Of a DNA stretch of 64,000 nt, positions 9,827 to 18,546 are shown piece by piece. Each line of letters starts with the position of its first letter. Position 1 is the stretch's first letter. The stretch is from Comamonadaceae bacterium (GTDB lineage Bacteria > Pseudomonadota > Gammaproteobacteria > Burkholderiales > Burkholderiaceae_C): contig CANBWP010000003.1 in the NCBI GenBank assembly GCA_947373185.1, forward strand, positions 59,363 to 123,362, in the 5' to 3' direction. A model generated the notes under the pieces. It worked only from the letters and a program-made list of their open reading frames with translations, ran no database searches and was not told the origin of the DNA. The position numbers were made by a program, and so were the translations under genes.

Positions 9827-10600
9827 TTACTTGACGTCTTTCCAGTAAGCAGCGTTCAAGCGCCATGCAATGAACGTAAAGACACACAAGAACAACAAGA
9901 CCCACACGCCAATGCGAACACGGGTATTTTGCGCAGGCTCAGACATCCATTGCAAGTAGTTGACCAAATCGCCAACGGCTTGATCGTATTGCAGGGGCGT
10001 CAAAGTACCTGGCTTGACTTGCTTCCAACCCGCAAAAATGTGGGTGGTGTGGCCATGTTCTTCGCGCTCTTCGTACACGGGTTGACGCTCACCTTGCAAT
10101 TGCCACAAGGGATTGGGCATGCCCACATTGGGGAATGCCAAGTTGTTCCAACCTGTGGGTTTGGCTTCATCACGGTAGTAAGTACGCAAGTAGGTGTAGA
10201 GGTAGTCTGCACCTGTGCCGCCGTGGCCAGAGCGTGAGCGTGCCACCAAAGTGAGGTCGGGCGGGACAGCGCCGAACCAATCTTTGGCTTGCTTGGGATC
10301 GATGTTGGACTTCATGGTGTCGCCCACTTTGTCCGTGGTGAACAGCAAGTTGTCTTTGATCTGCTGATTGGTCAAACCGATGTCTTGCAAGCGGTTGTAA
10401 CGCATGAAAGCTGCAGAGTGGCAGTTCAAGCAGTAGTTCACAAACAGCTTGGCGCCGTTTTGCAATGAACCTAAGTCGTTGGTCTTAACGGGTGCTTTGT
10501 CCCAAGCAATGGCGTTGCCACCAGAAGCTTGTGCGCCTGTCAAAGCGGCAACAGCCAGACACAGACCCAGTGCAATTTTTTGAATGGTTTTCATTTTCAA
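9827..10600 (-). CDS. petC: Cytochrome c1 of the bc1 complex
   Basis: This is the membrane-anchored c-type haem subunit of ubiquinol:cytochrome c oxidoreductase; it takes electrons from the Rieske centre and passes them to soluble cytochrome c. A cleavable signal peptide covers about residues 1-25 (ending near GAQA). The haem site CLNCH is at 57-61. A C-terminal anchor (VWVLLFLCVFTFIAW) is followed by a basic tail. At 257 residues it is normal for Betaproteobacteria. It is the last gene of petABC, 12 nt after petB, with a terminator downstream. Confidence 0.96.
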   Translation of the reverse strand: MKMKTIQKIALGLCLAVAALTGAQASGGNAIAWDKAPVKTNDLGSLQNGAKLFVNYCLNCHSAAFMRYNRLQDIGLTNQQIKDNLLFTTDKVGDTMKSNIDPKQAKDWFGAVPPDLTLVARSRSGHGGTGADYLYTYLRTYYRDEAKPTGWNNLAFPNVGMPNPLWQLQGERQPVYEEREEHGHTTHIFAGWKQVKPGTLTPLQYDQAVGDLVNYLQWMSEPAQNTRVRIGVWVLLFLCVFTFIAWRLNAAYWKDVK

Positions 10601-10612
10601 ATACTCCTGGGC

Positions 10613-12022
10613 TTAGTGCGCAACGAAAGTCACACGGTCAGGTACAGGCTTGGGTGTCCCCAACTTGCTCCACCAAGGCATCAACAAGAAGAAGCCGAAA
10701 TAGAACAATGTACCCACTTGTGAAACACGCTCACCGATGGGTGAAGGCGGTTGCACGCCCAAATAACCCAAGATCAAGAAGTTGATCACGAACACTGCGT
10801 ACACATACTTGTGCCAGTCGGGACGGTAGCGGATGGACTTGACGGGGCTGTTGTCGAGCCAAGGCAAGAAGAACATGATGACCACTGCACCACCCATGAC
10901 CACCACGCCCCAGAACTTGGCGTCGATGCCGAGCATCAAGGCGGAAATGACCACGGCTCCACCAATGACGCCTGCTTTGAGGATCTTTGGCAACGCGTTG
11001 TTTTTGACACCCAAAACGGCACCCAACAACACGCAAACGATGAGCACATACATCATCTCGCTGGTGATGGCACGCAGCATGGAGTAGTAAGGTGTGAAAT
11101 ACCAAACGGGGGCAATGTGCAAAGGCGTTTTGAGCGGATCGGCCGGGATGAAGTTGTTGTACTCCAAGAAATAGCCGCCAAACTCTGGCGCGAAAAACAC
11201 AATGGCCGTAAACACCATCAAGAACAAGCTGACAGAGAAAATGTCATGCACTGTGTAGTAAGGGTGGAAGGGAATGCCATCCAAGGGATGGCCGTGCGCA
11301 TCTTTGGGTGCGCCAGGGGCCTTGATTTCAACACCATCGGGATTGTTGGAGCCCACTTCATGCAAGGCAATGATGTGGGCCACAACCAAGCCCAACAGAA
11401 CCAAAGGCACTGCAATGACGTGGAAGCTGAAGAAGCGGTTCAATGTGGCATCGCCCACCACAAAATCGCCACGAATCAGCAAAGCCAAATCAGGGCCAAT
11501 GAATGGAATAGCAGAGAACAAGTTCACAATCACCTGGGCGCCCCAGTAGGACATTTGGCCCCAAGGCAACAAATAACCCATGAAGGCTTCAGCCATCAGG
11601 CACAGGAAAATGGCACAGCCAAAGATCCAGACCAGTTCACGGGGCTTGCGATAGCTGCCGTACATCAGGCCGCGGAACATGTGCAGGTACACCACGATAA
11701 AGAACGCAGAAGCGCCAGTGGAGTGCATGTAACGAATGAGCCAACCCCAAGGCACATCGCGCATGATGTATTCAACCGAGGCAAACGCGATGCTGGCATC
11801 GGGTTTGTAATGCATCACCAAGAAAATGCCCGTCACGATTTGAATCACCAACACCAAAAGTGAAAGCGCGCCAAATACGTACCAGAAGTTCAAATTCTTG
11901 GATGCGTAATATTCGCTCATGTGAGCTTTGAACAGCTCGGTTGCTGGGAAGCGGTTGTCGACCCAGTTCATGAGTTTTTCGCCAGCAGAGGCGTTGGGAG
12001 AAATTTCCTTGAATTCAGCCAT
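10613..12022 (-). CDS. petB: Cytochrome b of the bc1 complex
   Basis: This is the multi-pass subunit with haems bL and bH and the quinol-oxidising (Qo) and quinone-reducing (Qi) sites. Haem-ligand histidines are visible in helix B (H100 and H114, 14 apart) and helix D (H201 and H216, 15 apart). The Qo loop reads PVWY (305-308) where many homologues have PEWY. The start at 12022 (AEFKEISPNASAGEK) gives 469 residues; the five upstream codons in the open frame are probably not used. It follows petA with an 11-nt gap. Confidence 0.96.
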   Translation of the reverse strand: MAEFKEISPNASAGEKLMNWVDNRFPATELFKAHMSEYYASKNLNFWYVFGALSLLVLVIQIVTGIFLVMHYKPDASIAFASVEYIMRDVPWGWLIRYMHSTGASAFFIVVYLHMFRGLMYGSYRKPRELVWIFGCAIFLCLMAEAFMGYLLPWGQMSYWGAQVIVNLFSAIPFIGPDLALLIRGDFVVGDATLNRFFSFHVIAVPLVLLGLVVAHIIALHEVGSNNPDGVEIKAPGAPKDAHGHPLDGIPFHPYYTVHDIFSVSLFLMVFTAIVFFAPEFGGYFLEYNNFIPADPLKTPLHIAPVWYFTPYYSMLRAITSEMMYVLIVCVLLGAVLGVKNNALPKILKAGVIGGAVVISALMLGIDAKFWGVVVMGGAVVIMFFLPWLDNSPVKSIRYRPDWHKYVYAVFVINFLILGYLGVQPPSPIGERVSQVGTLFYFGFFLLMPWWSKLGTPKPVPDRVTFVAH

Positions 12023-12033
12023 GGTGATTCCCC

Positions 12034-12630
12034 TCAAGCCTTCTTGTCTTCACCGATCAGCAGCTTGCTGTCGGACAGGTACATGTGCGGCGGCACTTCC
12101 AAATTGTCGGGTGCGGGTTTGTTTTTGAACACGCGACCGGCCAAGTCAAAGGTAGAGCCGTGGCAAGCACACAGGAAACCGCCTTGCCAATCATCGGGCA
12201 AGGAAGGTTGTGGGCCAGACTGGAATTTATCGCCAGGCGAGCAGCCCAAATGGGTGCAAATGCCCACAGCCACCATGAACTCTGGCTTGATAGAGCGATG
12301 ACCATTTTTAGCGTATTCAGGGGTTGGATAAGCCTTGCGTTCTGAAGCAGGGTCGGCCAACAAAGGCTCGTTCTTCTTCAAAGCTTCGACTTGCTCCGGC
12401 GTGCGGCGCATGATCCAAACGGGTTTGCCGCGCCATTCAACGGTGAGTTTTTCACCGGGTTTGACTTCGGAAATATCGACTTCGACAGCAGCACCGGCGG
12501 CTTTAGCGCGCTCGGAGGGCTGGAAAGTGCTGACAAAGGGGGTGGCGACGAAGCCTGCGCCTACTGCGCCAGCACAGGTAGAGGCAATCAGCCACGTCCT
12601 TTTGCTGTTGTCGACTGGGGTATCACTCAT
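12034..12630 (-). CDS. petA: Ubiquinol-cytochrome c reductase Rieske iron-sulfur subunit
   Basis: This subunit carries the 2Fe-2S centre that accepts the first electron from quinol. The cluster motifs are CTHLGC (C125, H127, C130) and CACHGS (C154, C156, H157); C130 and C156 are the expected disulfide. The N-terminal hydrophobic segment (about 13-35), preceded by KRTW, is an uncleaved anchor of the kind that is usually Tat-exported; the twin-arginine motif is weak here (one K-R pair). It is the first gene of petABC. Confidence 0.96.
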   Translation of the reverse strand: MSDTPVDNSKRTWLIASTCAGAVGAGFVATPFVSTFQPSERAKAAGAAVEVDISEVKPGEKLTVEWRGKPVWIMRRTPEQVEALKKNEPLLADPASERKAYPTPEYAKNGHRSIKPEFMVAVGICTHLGCSPGDKFQSGPQPSLPDDWQGGFLCACHGSTFDLAGRVFKNKPAPDNLEVPPHMYLSDSKLLIGEDKKA

Positions 12631-12711
12631 GAGAATCCTCTAGCGAATCGGTATCAGGGTTAACCGCCGATTGTAGCCGACTGCGGAGGGCTTTTTCCAG
12701 CCCCCAAGCTC

Positions 12712-13800
12712 TCAACCCGCAATCAACTGATGCGCCATTCGAATTGCGGCCACCAAACTGGAGGGATCGGCCAGGCCTTGACCTGCAATGTCAAAAGCGG
12801 TGCCATGGTCGGGGCTGGTTCTGACCAAAGGCAAGCCCAAAGTCACATTGACGCCTTGCTCTAGACCCATGTATTTCACAGGAATGAGGCCCTGATCGTG
12901 GTACATGGCCAAGACCACATCGAATTCGGCGCTGCCATCCGATTTTTTGCGAGCCCGCATGAACACCGTGTCGGGCGCATAGGGCCCCAGTGCCTGAATG
13001 CCTTCTGCTTGAGCTTGGGCCATGGCCGGCTGGATGATGTCTATTTCTTCCAGGCCAAACAAACCGCCCTCGCCGGCATGGGGGTTCAGGCCGGCCACGC
13101 CAATTTTGGGCGCGCGTCCCAGCAGCAAACTCAAAGACTGGTGGGTGATGCGCAAGCTCTCAAGCACATTGTCATGCGTAACGGCCGCCAGGGCTTGACG
13201 CAAAGACACGTGAATGCTAACTAACACGGTGCGCAATTCATCATTGGCCAGCATCATTCGCACAGGCATCTGCGACAGGGGTACGCCAGCGTGCAATGCC
13301 GCATGCGACTGCAAGAGTTCGGTGTGACCCGGGAAGGCGTTGTAGGGGGCACCTGCTGCCGACAGGGCTTCTTTGTGCAAGGGCGCAGTGACCAAGGCCG
13401 CAATGTCTTTTTGAAGGGCCGCTTGGGTGGCCCAGATCACACAGTCCCCCGCAAATCGGCCGGCTGCGGCATGAATGACACCATAGGGCAAATCGGCGGG
13501 CAAGTTGGCCACTTGCATCACCGGCATCACGCCCAAGGGCACGTCCAGGGCTTCGGCCGGCGAATGAATCCGTTCAACTTGCAAACGCTCCCCAGCAGGC
13601 CCCATCAAACGCAAGACGCTTTGCATCAAGCCGACATCGCCCGCCACAAAACAATTTCGGGTGACAGGTGCACAGGCTGCGTCAGAAACAAAGACCGAGT
13701 CTGAAGACAGTGCGTCATTCAAATACGCGCGCGCAATGATCTCGGGACCAATGCCACAAGGGTCGCCTGGCGTGATGGCAATGGCTTGAGGATGAGGCAT
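12712..13800 (-). CDS. pdxA: 4-hydroxythreonine-4-phosphate dehydrogenase PdxA
   Basis: PdxA performs the NAD-dependent oxidation of 4-phosphohydroxythreonine in DXP-dependent pyridoxal phosphate synthesis. The N-terminus AITPGDPCGIGPEI, the GHTELL segment and the metal/active-site stretch MYHDQGLIPVKY are diagnostic, as is the C-terminal TSPDHGTAFDIAG. The frame is open 87 codons further upstream, but that extension overlaps the Nif3 gene and is not conserved. The ATG at 13800 gives a normal 362 residues. It is 16 nt from the Nif3-family gene upstream. Confidence 0.95.
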   Translation of the reverse strand: MPHPQAIAITPGDPCGIGPEIIARAYLNDALSSDSVFVSDAACAPVTRNCFVAGDVGLMQSVLRLMGPAGERLQVERIHSPAEALDVPLGVMPVMQVANLPADLPYGVIHAAAGRFAGDCVIWATQAALQKDIAALVTAPLHKEALSAAGAPYNAFPGHTELLQSHAALHAGVPLSQMPVRMMLANDELRTVLVSIHVSLRQALAAVTHDNVLESLRITHQSLSLLLGRAPKIGVAGLNPHAGEGGLFGLEEIDIIQPAMAQAQAEGIQALGPYAPDTVFMRARKKSDGSAEFDVVLAMYHDQGLIPVKYMGLEQGVNVTLGLPLVRTSPDHGTAFDIAGQGLADPSSLVAAIRMAHQLIAG

Positions 13801-13816
13801 GACAGGGTTTGGCAAA

Positions 13817-14575
13817 TTAAGCAGGGTTGTGAATGTCGATGAAGCGGTGTTCCAAGCCGAGAGAAGCCGCCACATGGGACGCCACCGCAGGCGCGCCGTA
13901 ACGCTCGGTCGCATGATGGCCGCACGCGAAGAAGGCCACCCCCGTTTCTTTGGCAATGTGCGCTTGCGGCTCCGATATTTCGCCAGTGATGAACGCATCC
14001 ACACCCTGTGCAATGGCGGCCTCAAAGTACGACTGCGCACCACCACTGCACCAAGCCACACGTTTCAAACTTTTTTCTTCGGACGCCACCGTGGTCACGC
14101 TTCGGCCTAAGCAAGTTTCAAGGTGGGCCGCCAGGACCATGGCATTGTCAAAAACTTGGCCATGGCGGGACTCCCCCACCCACACCAAGTTTTGATCGCC
14201 ACACCAAGCATCTGCTTGCAGGCCCAAGACCTGGCCCAGCTGTGCGTTGTTGCCCAATTGGGGATGCGCGTCCAATGGCAAATGGTAGGCATACAAGTTG
14301 ATGTCATGCGCCAAGAGCCGTTGCAAACGCTCTTTCATCCAGCCCACCACACGGCCATCTTGGCCACGCCAAAACAAACCGTGGTGCACAAAAATGGCAT
14401 CGGCTTTGGCCTCAATGGCGGCATCGATGAGTTCGCGGCTGGCTGTGACGCCCGACACAATGTTTCGAATGCGTGCTTTGCCCTGGACTTGCAAACCGTT
14501 GGGTCCATAGTCTTTGAATGTGTCAGGCTGCAGCAATTGGTCAAATGCCTGCAGCAATGTCTTGAAATCTGTCAT
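13817..14575 (-). CDS. Nif3-like dinuclear metal centre protein (YbgI family)
   Basis: This belongs to the Nif3/YbgI/DUF34 family, toroidal hexamers with a di-metal site and no firmly settled reaction; GTP cyclohydrolase-type activity has been suggested for relatives. Visible hallmarks are DYGPNGLQVQG, the metal-binding VHHGLFW, LYAYHLPLDAHPQLGNNA and the C-terminal HHATERYG. The start at 14575 (TDFKTLLQAFDQLL) gives 252 residues; upstream in-frame sequence does not match the family. It is divergent from the degS-like protease and upstream of pdxA. Confidence 0.88.
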   Translation of the reverse strand: MTDFKTLLQAFDQLLQPDTFKDYGPNGLQVQGKARIRNIVSGVTASRELIDAAIEAKADAIFVHHGLFWRGQDGRVVGWMKERLQRLLAHDINLYAYHLPLDAHPQLGNNAQLGQVLGLQADAWCGDQNLVWVGESRHGQVFDNAMVLAAHLETCLGRSVTTVASEEKSLKRVAWCSGGAQSYFEAAIAQGVDAFITGEISEPQAHIAKETGVAFFACGHHATERYGAPAVASHVAASLGLEHRFIDIHNPA

Positions 14576-14671
14576 GGCAATCTCATCTTGGGGACAAGCT
14601 ATTGTCAACGATCTGTTCGTCCGACGCATTGAATCTGTGCAGGCAAAGCCTGAATGCGACACAATCAAATC

Positions 14672-15844
14672 ATGAAAAAAACTTGGCTCGTCTTCTCTCA
14701 AGCTGTCACCGTGCTGTTGGCTGCATGGTTTGTGGTGTCCACCCTGCAACCCAGCTGGCTTCGCAAAGGCGCCTCTGGCACGGTGTCATTCACCCAAGCC
14801 ACTTTAGAAGGGGGCCTGGGCGCCGGCCCTGTCGGCAGCTTCCGCTTGGCCGCGCAAAAAGCGGCGCCCGCGGTGGTCAGCATCAATGTGCAGCAAAAGG
14901 CACGTGCCAAATCACGCCGGGCAGACCCCTGGTTTCGTTTCTTTGAAGACCCCGAAGAGGATGGCGCCGGCGAAGGATCCGGTGAAGGATCCGGCGGCGG
15001 CATGGGCAGCGGCGTGATCGTCAGCCCCGAAGGCTACATCCTCACCAACCACCATGTGATCGATGGCGCCAGTGCCATTGAAATTTCACTGAACGATGGC
15101 CGAAGTGCCATTGCCAAAGTCATTGGCACCGACCCGGAAACTGACTTGGCGCTCTTGAAAATTGACCTGCCCAAACTGCCCGTGATTGTCTTGGGACAGG
15201 TTGAATCTCTGCAAGTCGGCGATGCCGTGTTGGCCATTGGCAATCCGTTTGGCGTGGGCCAAACTGTGACGTCTGGCATCGTAAGCGCCCTGGGTCGCAA
15301 GCAACTGGGCATCAACACCTTTGAGAACTTTATTCAAACGGATGCCGCCATCAACCCTGGCAATTCAGGCGGCGCTTTGGTCGATGCCAACGGTTTGCTG
15401 ATGGGCATCAATACGGCCATCTACTCCCGCTCTGGCGGCAACATGGGCATTGGTTTTGCCGTGCCGGTGTCCACCGCCACACAGATCATGGCGGCCTTGA
15501 TCAAGGAAGGCAAAGTGACCCGCGGCTGGATTGGTGTCGAGCCCAGACCCTTGAATGCGGAGTTGGCCGAGAGCTTTGGCATTGGCAAAGACAATTCATC
15601 CGGCAAACTGCCCCAGGGTGTTTTGATCAATGGCGTGCTGCAAAACAGTCCCGCGGCCAAAGCCGGTGTTCAGCCGGGTGACCTGGTCACACAGGTGGCG
15701 GGACAAGGGGTGGCAGATGTCCCTGAAATGCTGTCACGGGTCGCCGCTTTGAAACCCGGCGAAGTGGCCAGCCTGAATGTGCTGCGCAATGGCAAACCCT
15801 TAGAACTGCGCGTGACGCCAGGTGTTCGGCCCAGCAAACGTTAA
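14672..15844 (+). CDS. DegS-like membrane-anchored serine protease (HtrA family)
   Basis: This is a trypsin-like periplasmic protease with a single N-terminal transmembrane anchor (about 5-25), a catalytic domain and one PDZ domain (about 280-385), so it is DegS-like rather than a two-PDZ DegP. The triad is H128 (LTNHHVIDGA), D158 (PETDLALLKI) and S232 (NPGNSGGAL). The likely role is quality control or sigma-E type signalling; the substrate is unknown. A low-complexity Gly/Ser/Glu linker (about 98-112) sits just before the protease core. The ATG at 14672 is preferred over the ATG at 14654. The gene converges on tatC and the two stop codons share one TTAA. Confidence 0.92.
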   Translation: MKKTWLVFSQAVTVLLAAWFVVSTLQPSWLRKGASGTVSFTQATLEGGLGAGPVGSFRLAAQKAAPAVVSINVQQKARAKSRRADPWFRFFEDPEEDGAGEGSGEGSGGGMGSGVIVSPEGYILTNHHVIDGASAIEISLNDGRSAIAKVIGTDPETDLALLKIDLPKLPVIVLGQVESLQVGDAVLAIGNPFGVGQTVTSGIVSALGRKQLGINTFENFIQTDAAINPGNSGGALVDANGLLMGINTAIYSRSGGNMGIGFAVPVSTATQIMAALIKEGKVTRGWIGVEPRPLNAELAESFGIGKDNSSGKLPQGVLINGVLQNSPAAKAGVQPGDLVTQVAGQGVADVPEMLSRVAALKPGEVASLNVLRNGKPLELRVTPGVRPSKR

Positions 15845-16632
15845 AGGGACTTTTGAGTGGCGTCGTCTTCAGATGGTGCTTGGGTGTGTTTGATGAACAC
15901 CTGAGCCGCCCAAATGCCCATCTCATACAGCAGGCACATGGGAATGGCCAAGGCCAGTTGAGAAACCACGTCGGGCGGCGTCACCACGGCGGCGATGACA
16001 AATGCCAAGACCACAAAGTAGCCGCGGAATTCTTTTAATTTATCGACACTGACCACGCCAAGTCGGGCCAACACAACCACGGCAATGGGCACTTCAAAGG
16101 CCAAACCAAAAGCCAAGAACATGTTCAACACAAAGCCCAGGTAGGCTTCAATGTCTGGCGCAGCGGTGATACTTTTAGGCGCAAAGCTTTGAATGAACTT
16201 AAAGACTTGGCCAAACACAAAGAAATAACAAAATGCCACACCGATGAAAAACAAAACGGTGCTGGAAATGACCAGGGGCATGACCAAGCGTTTTTCATGG
16301 GTGTACAGACCAGGGGCAATGAAGGCCCAAACTTGGTACAACACCACAGGCAAGGCCAACAAAAAAGCGGCCATCATCAAAATTTTCAGGGGCACCATGA
16401 AAGGCGAGATGACCGATGTGGCGATCAAGGTGGTACCCGCTGGCAAGTGCGCCACCAAGGGCGCAGCCAGTAAATCGTAAAGCTCAGCTGGGCCAGGAAA
16501 GATGGCCAAAATGGCCGCGGCCACACCAATCGCAATCATGGCGCGCACCAAGCGGTCGCGCAGCTCCATCAGGTGCGTCACAAAGGGCTGTTCGGTGCCT
16601 GCTAATTCGTCTTCGGGCTTGGAATCTGACAC
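15841..16632 (-). CDS. tatC: Twin-arginine translocase subunit TatC
   Basis: TatC is the six-helix receptor that recognises twin-arginine signal peptides of folded proteins. The conserved N-terminal FVTHLMELRDRLVRA and the FIAPGLYTHEKR loop are present, and hydrophobic segments fit six membrane spans; 263 residues is normal. Local Tat clients include MsrP and probably the Rieske protein. It is the last gene of hinT-tatABC, 6 nt after tatB. Its TAA stop overlaps the stop of the convergent degS-like gene. Confidence 0.97.
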   Translation of the reverse strand: MSDSKPEDELAGTEQPFVTHLMELRDRLVRAMIAIGVAAAILAIFPGPAELYDLLAAPLVAHLPAGTTLIATSVISPFMVPLKILMMAAFLLALPVVLYQVWAFIAPGLYTHEKRLVMPLVISSTVLFFIGVAFCYFFVFGQVFKFIQSFAPKSITAAPDIEAYLGFVLNMFLAFGLAFEVPIAVVVLARLGVVSVDKLKEFRGYFVVLAFVIAAVVTPPDVVSQLALAIPMCLLYEMGIWAAQVFIKHTQAPSEDDATQKSL

Positions 16633-16638
16633 TGCGAA

Positions 16639-17106
16639 TCAACCTAATTTGGTGGGTCGGTAACGCGCCACTCTGGCGGCGCCCGACAATGTTTTGGTTC
16701 TGACACCAGCGCGGGACTTGTACCACTGAGGCACGGCCGCTTGTTTCAAGCGAAACTTTTTGCCAGGGTGCTTGTAAACCGGTGGAGGCGGCTCCCACGG
16801 CGTGTGCTGCGTTTCGGTCGACAAACCCGCGGTGGTGTCATTCCACTGTTTTTCAAAGTCGATGGCGGTGGTTTGCACGGACGTTTCGACGTCTCGGGCA
16901 GCCCCTTCCATGGTCTCCTTCATTTTCTTGAGCTCTTCCAAATCCATGGTGCGATTGACCTCAGCCTTGACATCGGCGATGTAACGCTGGGCCTTGCCCA
17001 CGAGGTTGCCTATGGTGCGCGCCACGCGCGGCAACTTCTCGGGGCCGATGACGATCAACGCCACCACCCCGATGAGGGCTATTTTGGAAATGCCAAGATC
17101 GATCAA
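16639..17106 (-). CDS. tatB: Twin-arginine translocase subunit TatB
   Basis: TatB pairs with TatC in substrate recognition. It has one short N-terminal membrane helix ([21 protein letters not shown]), the conserved [11 protein letters not shown] hinge and amphipathic helix, then a charged, poorly conserved C-terminal tail (about 80-155). At 155 residues it is typical. It starts one base after the tatA stop. Confidence 0.95.
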   Translation of the reverse strand: MIDLGISKIALIGVVALIVIGPEKLPRVARTIGNLVGKAQRYIADVKAEVNRTMDLEELKKMKETMEGAARDVETSVQTTAIDFEKQWNDTTAGLSTETQHTPWEPPPPVYKHPGKKFRLKQAAVPQWYKSRAGVRTKTLSGAARVARYRPTKLG

Positions 17107-17107
17107 A

Positions 17108-17335
17108 TCAGGACTTTGTCTTAGCTTCCACGTCGATCGTGGTTTTTTCAGCAGGCGCAGAGGCAGCGACTTGACCCGCTGGCTTGTCTTCAGCGCTGGC
17201 GTCTTTCATGCCATCTTTGAAGCCTTTGACCGCACCGCCCAAGTCGGAGCCGATGTTTTTCAGTTTCTTCGTGCCAAACACCATGACCACAATGAGTAAC
17301 ACGATGAGCCAATGCCAAATTGAGAATGAACCCAT
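17108..17335 (-). CDS. tatA: Twin-arginine translocase subunit TatA
   Basis: TatA is the pore-forming component that oligomerises around TatBC. The 75-residue protein has a membrane helix ([14 protein letters not shown]), the [14 protein letters not shown] amphipathic helix and a short charged tail. It precedes tatB with 1 nt between them and follows hinT by 36 nt. This hinT-tatABC order after the his genes is widespread in Burkholderiales. Confidence 0.96.
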   Translation of the reverse strand: MGSFSIWHWLIVLLIVVMVFGTKKLKNIGSDLGGAVKGFKDGMKDASAEDKPAGQVAASAPAEKTTIDVEAKTKS

Positions 17336-17371
17336 GAATATCTCCTAACAATTGTTGGTGATTCTAAGCGC

Positions 17372-17731
17372 TTAACCCCGCAGCCACGGGCGGGGGCCGC
17401 CCATGACATGGAAATGCAAATGGTGAATCTCTTGACCGCCCTCAGAACCTGTGTTGGTCACAATTCTGTAACCACCATCCGGATAAGGTCGGCAACCCTG
17501 CTCCAAGGCCAGTTTGGGCGCCAAGGCCATCATGTGGCCGATCAGCGCTGAGTGATCTGGCGTGATTTGCGCCATCGAGGGGATGTGCAACTTGGGCACC
17601 ATGAGGAAATGCACGGGGGCCCATGGCGCGATGTCATGAAAGGCGAACACATGCTCGTCTTCAAAGACTTTTTTGGAGGGGATTTTTCCCGCAATGATTT
17701 TGCAAAAAAGGCAGTTGTCGTCTTGCATCAT
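17372..17731 (-). CDS. hinT: HIT-family nucleotide hydrolase (HinT-like)
   Basis: This histidine-triad protein probably hydrolyses purine nucleoside phosphoramidates. The signature HLHFHVMGG (H104, H106, H108) and the N-terminal [19 protein letters not shown] are diagnostic; the length of 119 residues is normal. Its ATG overlaps the hisE stop by 4 nt, so it is coupled to histidine biosynthesis genes, an arrangement conserved in Burkholderiales although the functional link is unclear. Confidence 0.93.
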   Translation of the reverse strand: MMQDDNCLFCKIIAGKIPSKKVFEDEHVFAFHDIAPWAPVHFLMVPKLHIPSMAQITPDHSALIGHMMALAPKLALEQGCRPYPDGGYRIVTNTGSEGGQEIHHLHFHVMGGPRPWLRG

Positions 17732-18096
17732 TCACCTGAATTTTCACGCTGAACCGCTTTTCGGAGGGCTTTCTCCTCCAAACCACTCAAACCTTCACGG
17801 CGACTCAGCTCGGCCACCACATCGGCAGGCGACAAACCGTAATGCGCCAAGGCAATCATGCTGTGAAACCACAAATCGGCCACCTCGCCCACCAGCTTGT
17901 GGGCTTCGCCGCCGTGGTCCATGTCCTTGGCCGCCATGACGGTTTCGGTGGCTTCTTCGCCAATCTTTTTCAAGAAAGCGTCGGGGCCTTTGTGCAGCAA
18001 ACGCGCCACATAACTTTTTTCGGGGTCGCCGCCGTTGGCCGGTTTGCGACTTTCAATGACGGCCGCTAAGCGGGCCAAAGCATCGGTTGAACTCAT
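17728..18096 (-). CDS. hisE: Phosphoribosyl-ATP pyrophosphatase HisE
   Basis: HisE hydrolyses phosphoribosyl-ATP to phosphoribosyl-AMP, the second step of histidine synthesis. This MazG-like all-alpha protein of 122 residues shows [16 protein letters not shown] and [15 protein letters not shown], the metal-binding acidic helices. It is a free-standing HisE, not fused to HisI as in enterics. It lies 18 nt after hisI and overlaps hinT by 4 nt. Confidence 0.96.
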   Translation of the reverse strand: MSSTDALARLAAVIESRKPANGGDPEKSYVARLLHKGPDAFLKKIGEEATETVMAAKDMDHGGEAHKLVGEVADLWFHSMIALAHYGLSPADVVAELSRREGLSGLEEKALRKAVQRENSGE

Positions 18097-18114
18097 GATC
18101 TTGGCAACGAGTGC

Positions 18115-18504
18115 TCACTTGTAAATGGATTCGGGGTCTTTCAAGACGGGCTCGGTGGTGGTCCATTCACCCTCTTGAAACTGTTGGTAAAAACAACTGT
18201 GGCGCCCAGTGTGGCAGGCAATGCCAGGTTCGTGGCCCAACTGTGTGACTTTCAGGAGCACCACGTCGTTGTCGCAATCGAGGCGCATGTCATGCACCGT
18301 TTGGACATGGCCCGACTCTTCGCCCTTGAACCACAGTTTGTTGCGGGAGCGGCTGAAGTACACCGCGCGCTTGAGTTCGGCCGTTTTGGCCAGCGCCTCA
18401 CGGTTCATCCAAGCAAACATCAGCACATCGCCGGTGCTGGCCTCTTGCGCAATGACGGGCACCAGGCCCTGCGCATCCCATTTAATTTGATCAAGCCATT
18501 TCAT
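18115..18504 (-). CDS. hisI: Phosphoribosyl-AMP cyclohydrolase HisI
   Basis: HisI opens the purine ring of phosphoribosyl-AMP, the third histidine step. Key features are [26 protein letters not shown], the aspartate cluster RLDCDND for metal binding and zinc-site cysteines in [11 protein letters not shown]. The length of 129 residues is normal for the monofunctional enzyme. It is 42 nt downstream of hisF. Confidence 0.96.
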   Translation of the reverse strand: MKWLDQIKWDAQGLVPVIAQEASTGDVLMFAWMNREALAKTAELKRAVYFSRSRNKLWFKGEESGHVQTVHDMRLDCDNDVVLLKVTQLGHEPGIACHTGRHSCFYQQFQEGEWTTTEPVLKDPESIYK

Positions 18505-18546
18505 GGGTTGAATCTACCACTTGTCGAGTGCATGAGACGTCGCGCG

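Noticed and set aside
10751..11863. Rightward open frame of 370 codons opposite petB
   Set aside because: His- and Gln-rich product of reverse-strand codon bias; cytochrome b on the other strand fully explains the region.
12688..12703. Hairpin GGGCT/AGCCC between pdxA and petA as a terminator
   Set aside because: Stem of only 5 bp and no following T-run on the minus strand; too weak to call.
13801..14061. 87-codon N-terminal extension of pdxA
   Set aside because: Arg-rich translation of the Nif3 gene in another frame; PdxA homologues start near ITPGDPCGIGPE.
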